Positions 5,229 to 5,292 of a stretch of 5,292 nucleotides of DNA are shown piece after piece. The notes under the pieces were generated by a model. The model was not told the DNA's origin. It made no database searches and saw only the letters and a program-made list of their open reading frames with translations. The first letter of the stretch is position 1. Every line of letters begins with the position of its first letter. Both the position numbers and the translations under genes were made by a program. Source of the DNA: Pseudomonadota bacterium (GTDB lineage Bacteria > Pseudomonadota > Gammaproteobacteria > GCA-001735895); assembly GCA_022545625.1 (NCBI GenBank), contig JACZQS010000197.1, forward strand, positions 1 through 5,292, in the 5' to 3' direction.

Positions 5229-5292
5229 TGGAAACTAACAATATTAATAAAATTGCCATTATCGGGGCAGGTGTCGCGGGTCTATGTACTGC
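5228..5292 (+). CDS. FAD/NAD(P)-binding Rossmann-fold oxidoreductase, 3'-partial
   Basis: Only the first 21 codons and two bases of the next are in the window. They read METNNINKIAII, then GAGVAGLCT. The strand followed by GxGxxG (GAGVAG) is the N-terminal dinucleotide-binding fingerprint of FAD-dependent oxidoreductases such as the amine oxidase, phytoene desaturase and monooxygenase groups; which group cannot be told. The ATG overlaps the upstream stop codon as TAATG, and a weak AAGG lies ten bases before it, which fits translational coupling to the small membrane protein. No signal peptide precedes the Rossmann strand, so the protein is cytoplasmic or held at the membrane's inner face. Confidence 0.75.
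   Translation, partial: METNNINKIAIIGAGVAGLCT

Overview
The window reads as chromosomal DNA of a sulfur-oxidising bacterium, most likely a gammaproteobacterium. The main evidence is the large C-terminal part of the alpha subunit of dissimilatory adenylylsulfate (APS) reductase, AprA, which fills the first 1.65 kb. The lineage is inferred from the protein's look and is not proven. The aprA stretch appears more GC-rich and more tightly coding than the rest, which has long AT-rich spacers.

Layout: (1) aprA, missing its N-terminus, ends at 1645. (2) A class V PLP-dependent aminotransferase on the minus strand (1678-2817) converges on it with only a 32-nt gap. (3) Three small plus-strand transcription units follow, each behind a 300-420 nt spacer: a GTG-started 94-residue protein of unknown function (3123-3407), a metallo-beta-lactamase-fold hydrolase with a complete set of metal ligands (3828-4604), and a 78-residue membrane protein (4992-5228). 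The last overlaps by one base the start of an FAD/NAD(P)-binding Rossmann protein that runs off the window.

The most interesting signal lies between the genes. The three spacers carry diverged copies (A 2951-3056, B 3517-3622, C about 4694-4797) of one roughly 100-nt repeat, all in the same orientation and each ahead of a plus-strand gene. A and B align over 106 nt without gaps, with 79 identities by hand count. B and C share 44 of 50 core positions. The core folds into a stem-loop in every copy, and changes on one side of the stem are largely matched on the other. Upstream of each repeat is the octamer TGACAGAT leading into an inverted repeat whose sequence differs from copy to copy. I cannot name this family. 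It could be a MITE-like or REP-like dispersed element or a structured RNA.

How the genes work together: AprA (with AprB encoded elsewhere) oxidises sulfite plus AMP to APS in the cytoplasm. Nothing else here is a recognised part of sulfur oxidation, and the other genes look like separate units. The only likely operon is the small membrane protein with the Rossmann-fold protein. No rRNA, tRNA, CRISPR, insertion sequence or phage gene was seen.
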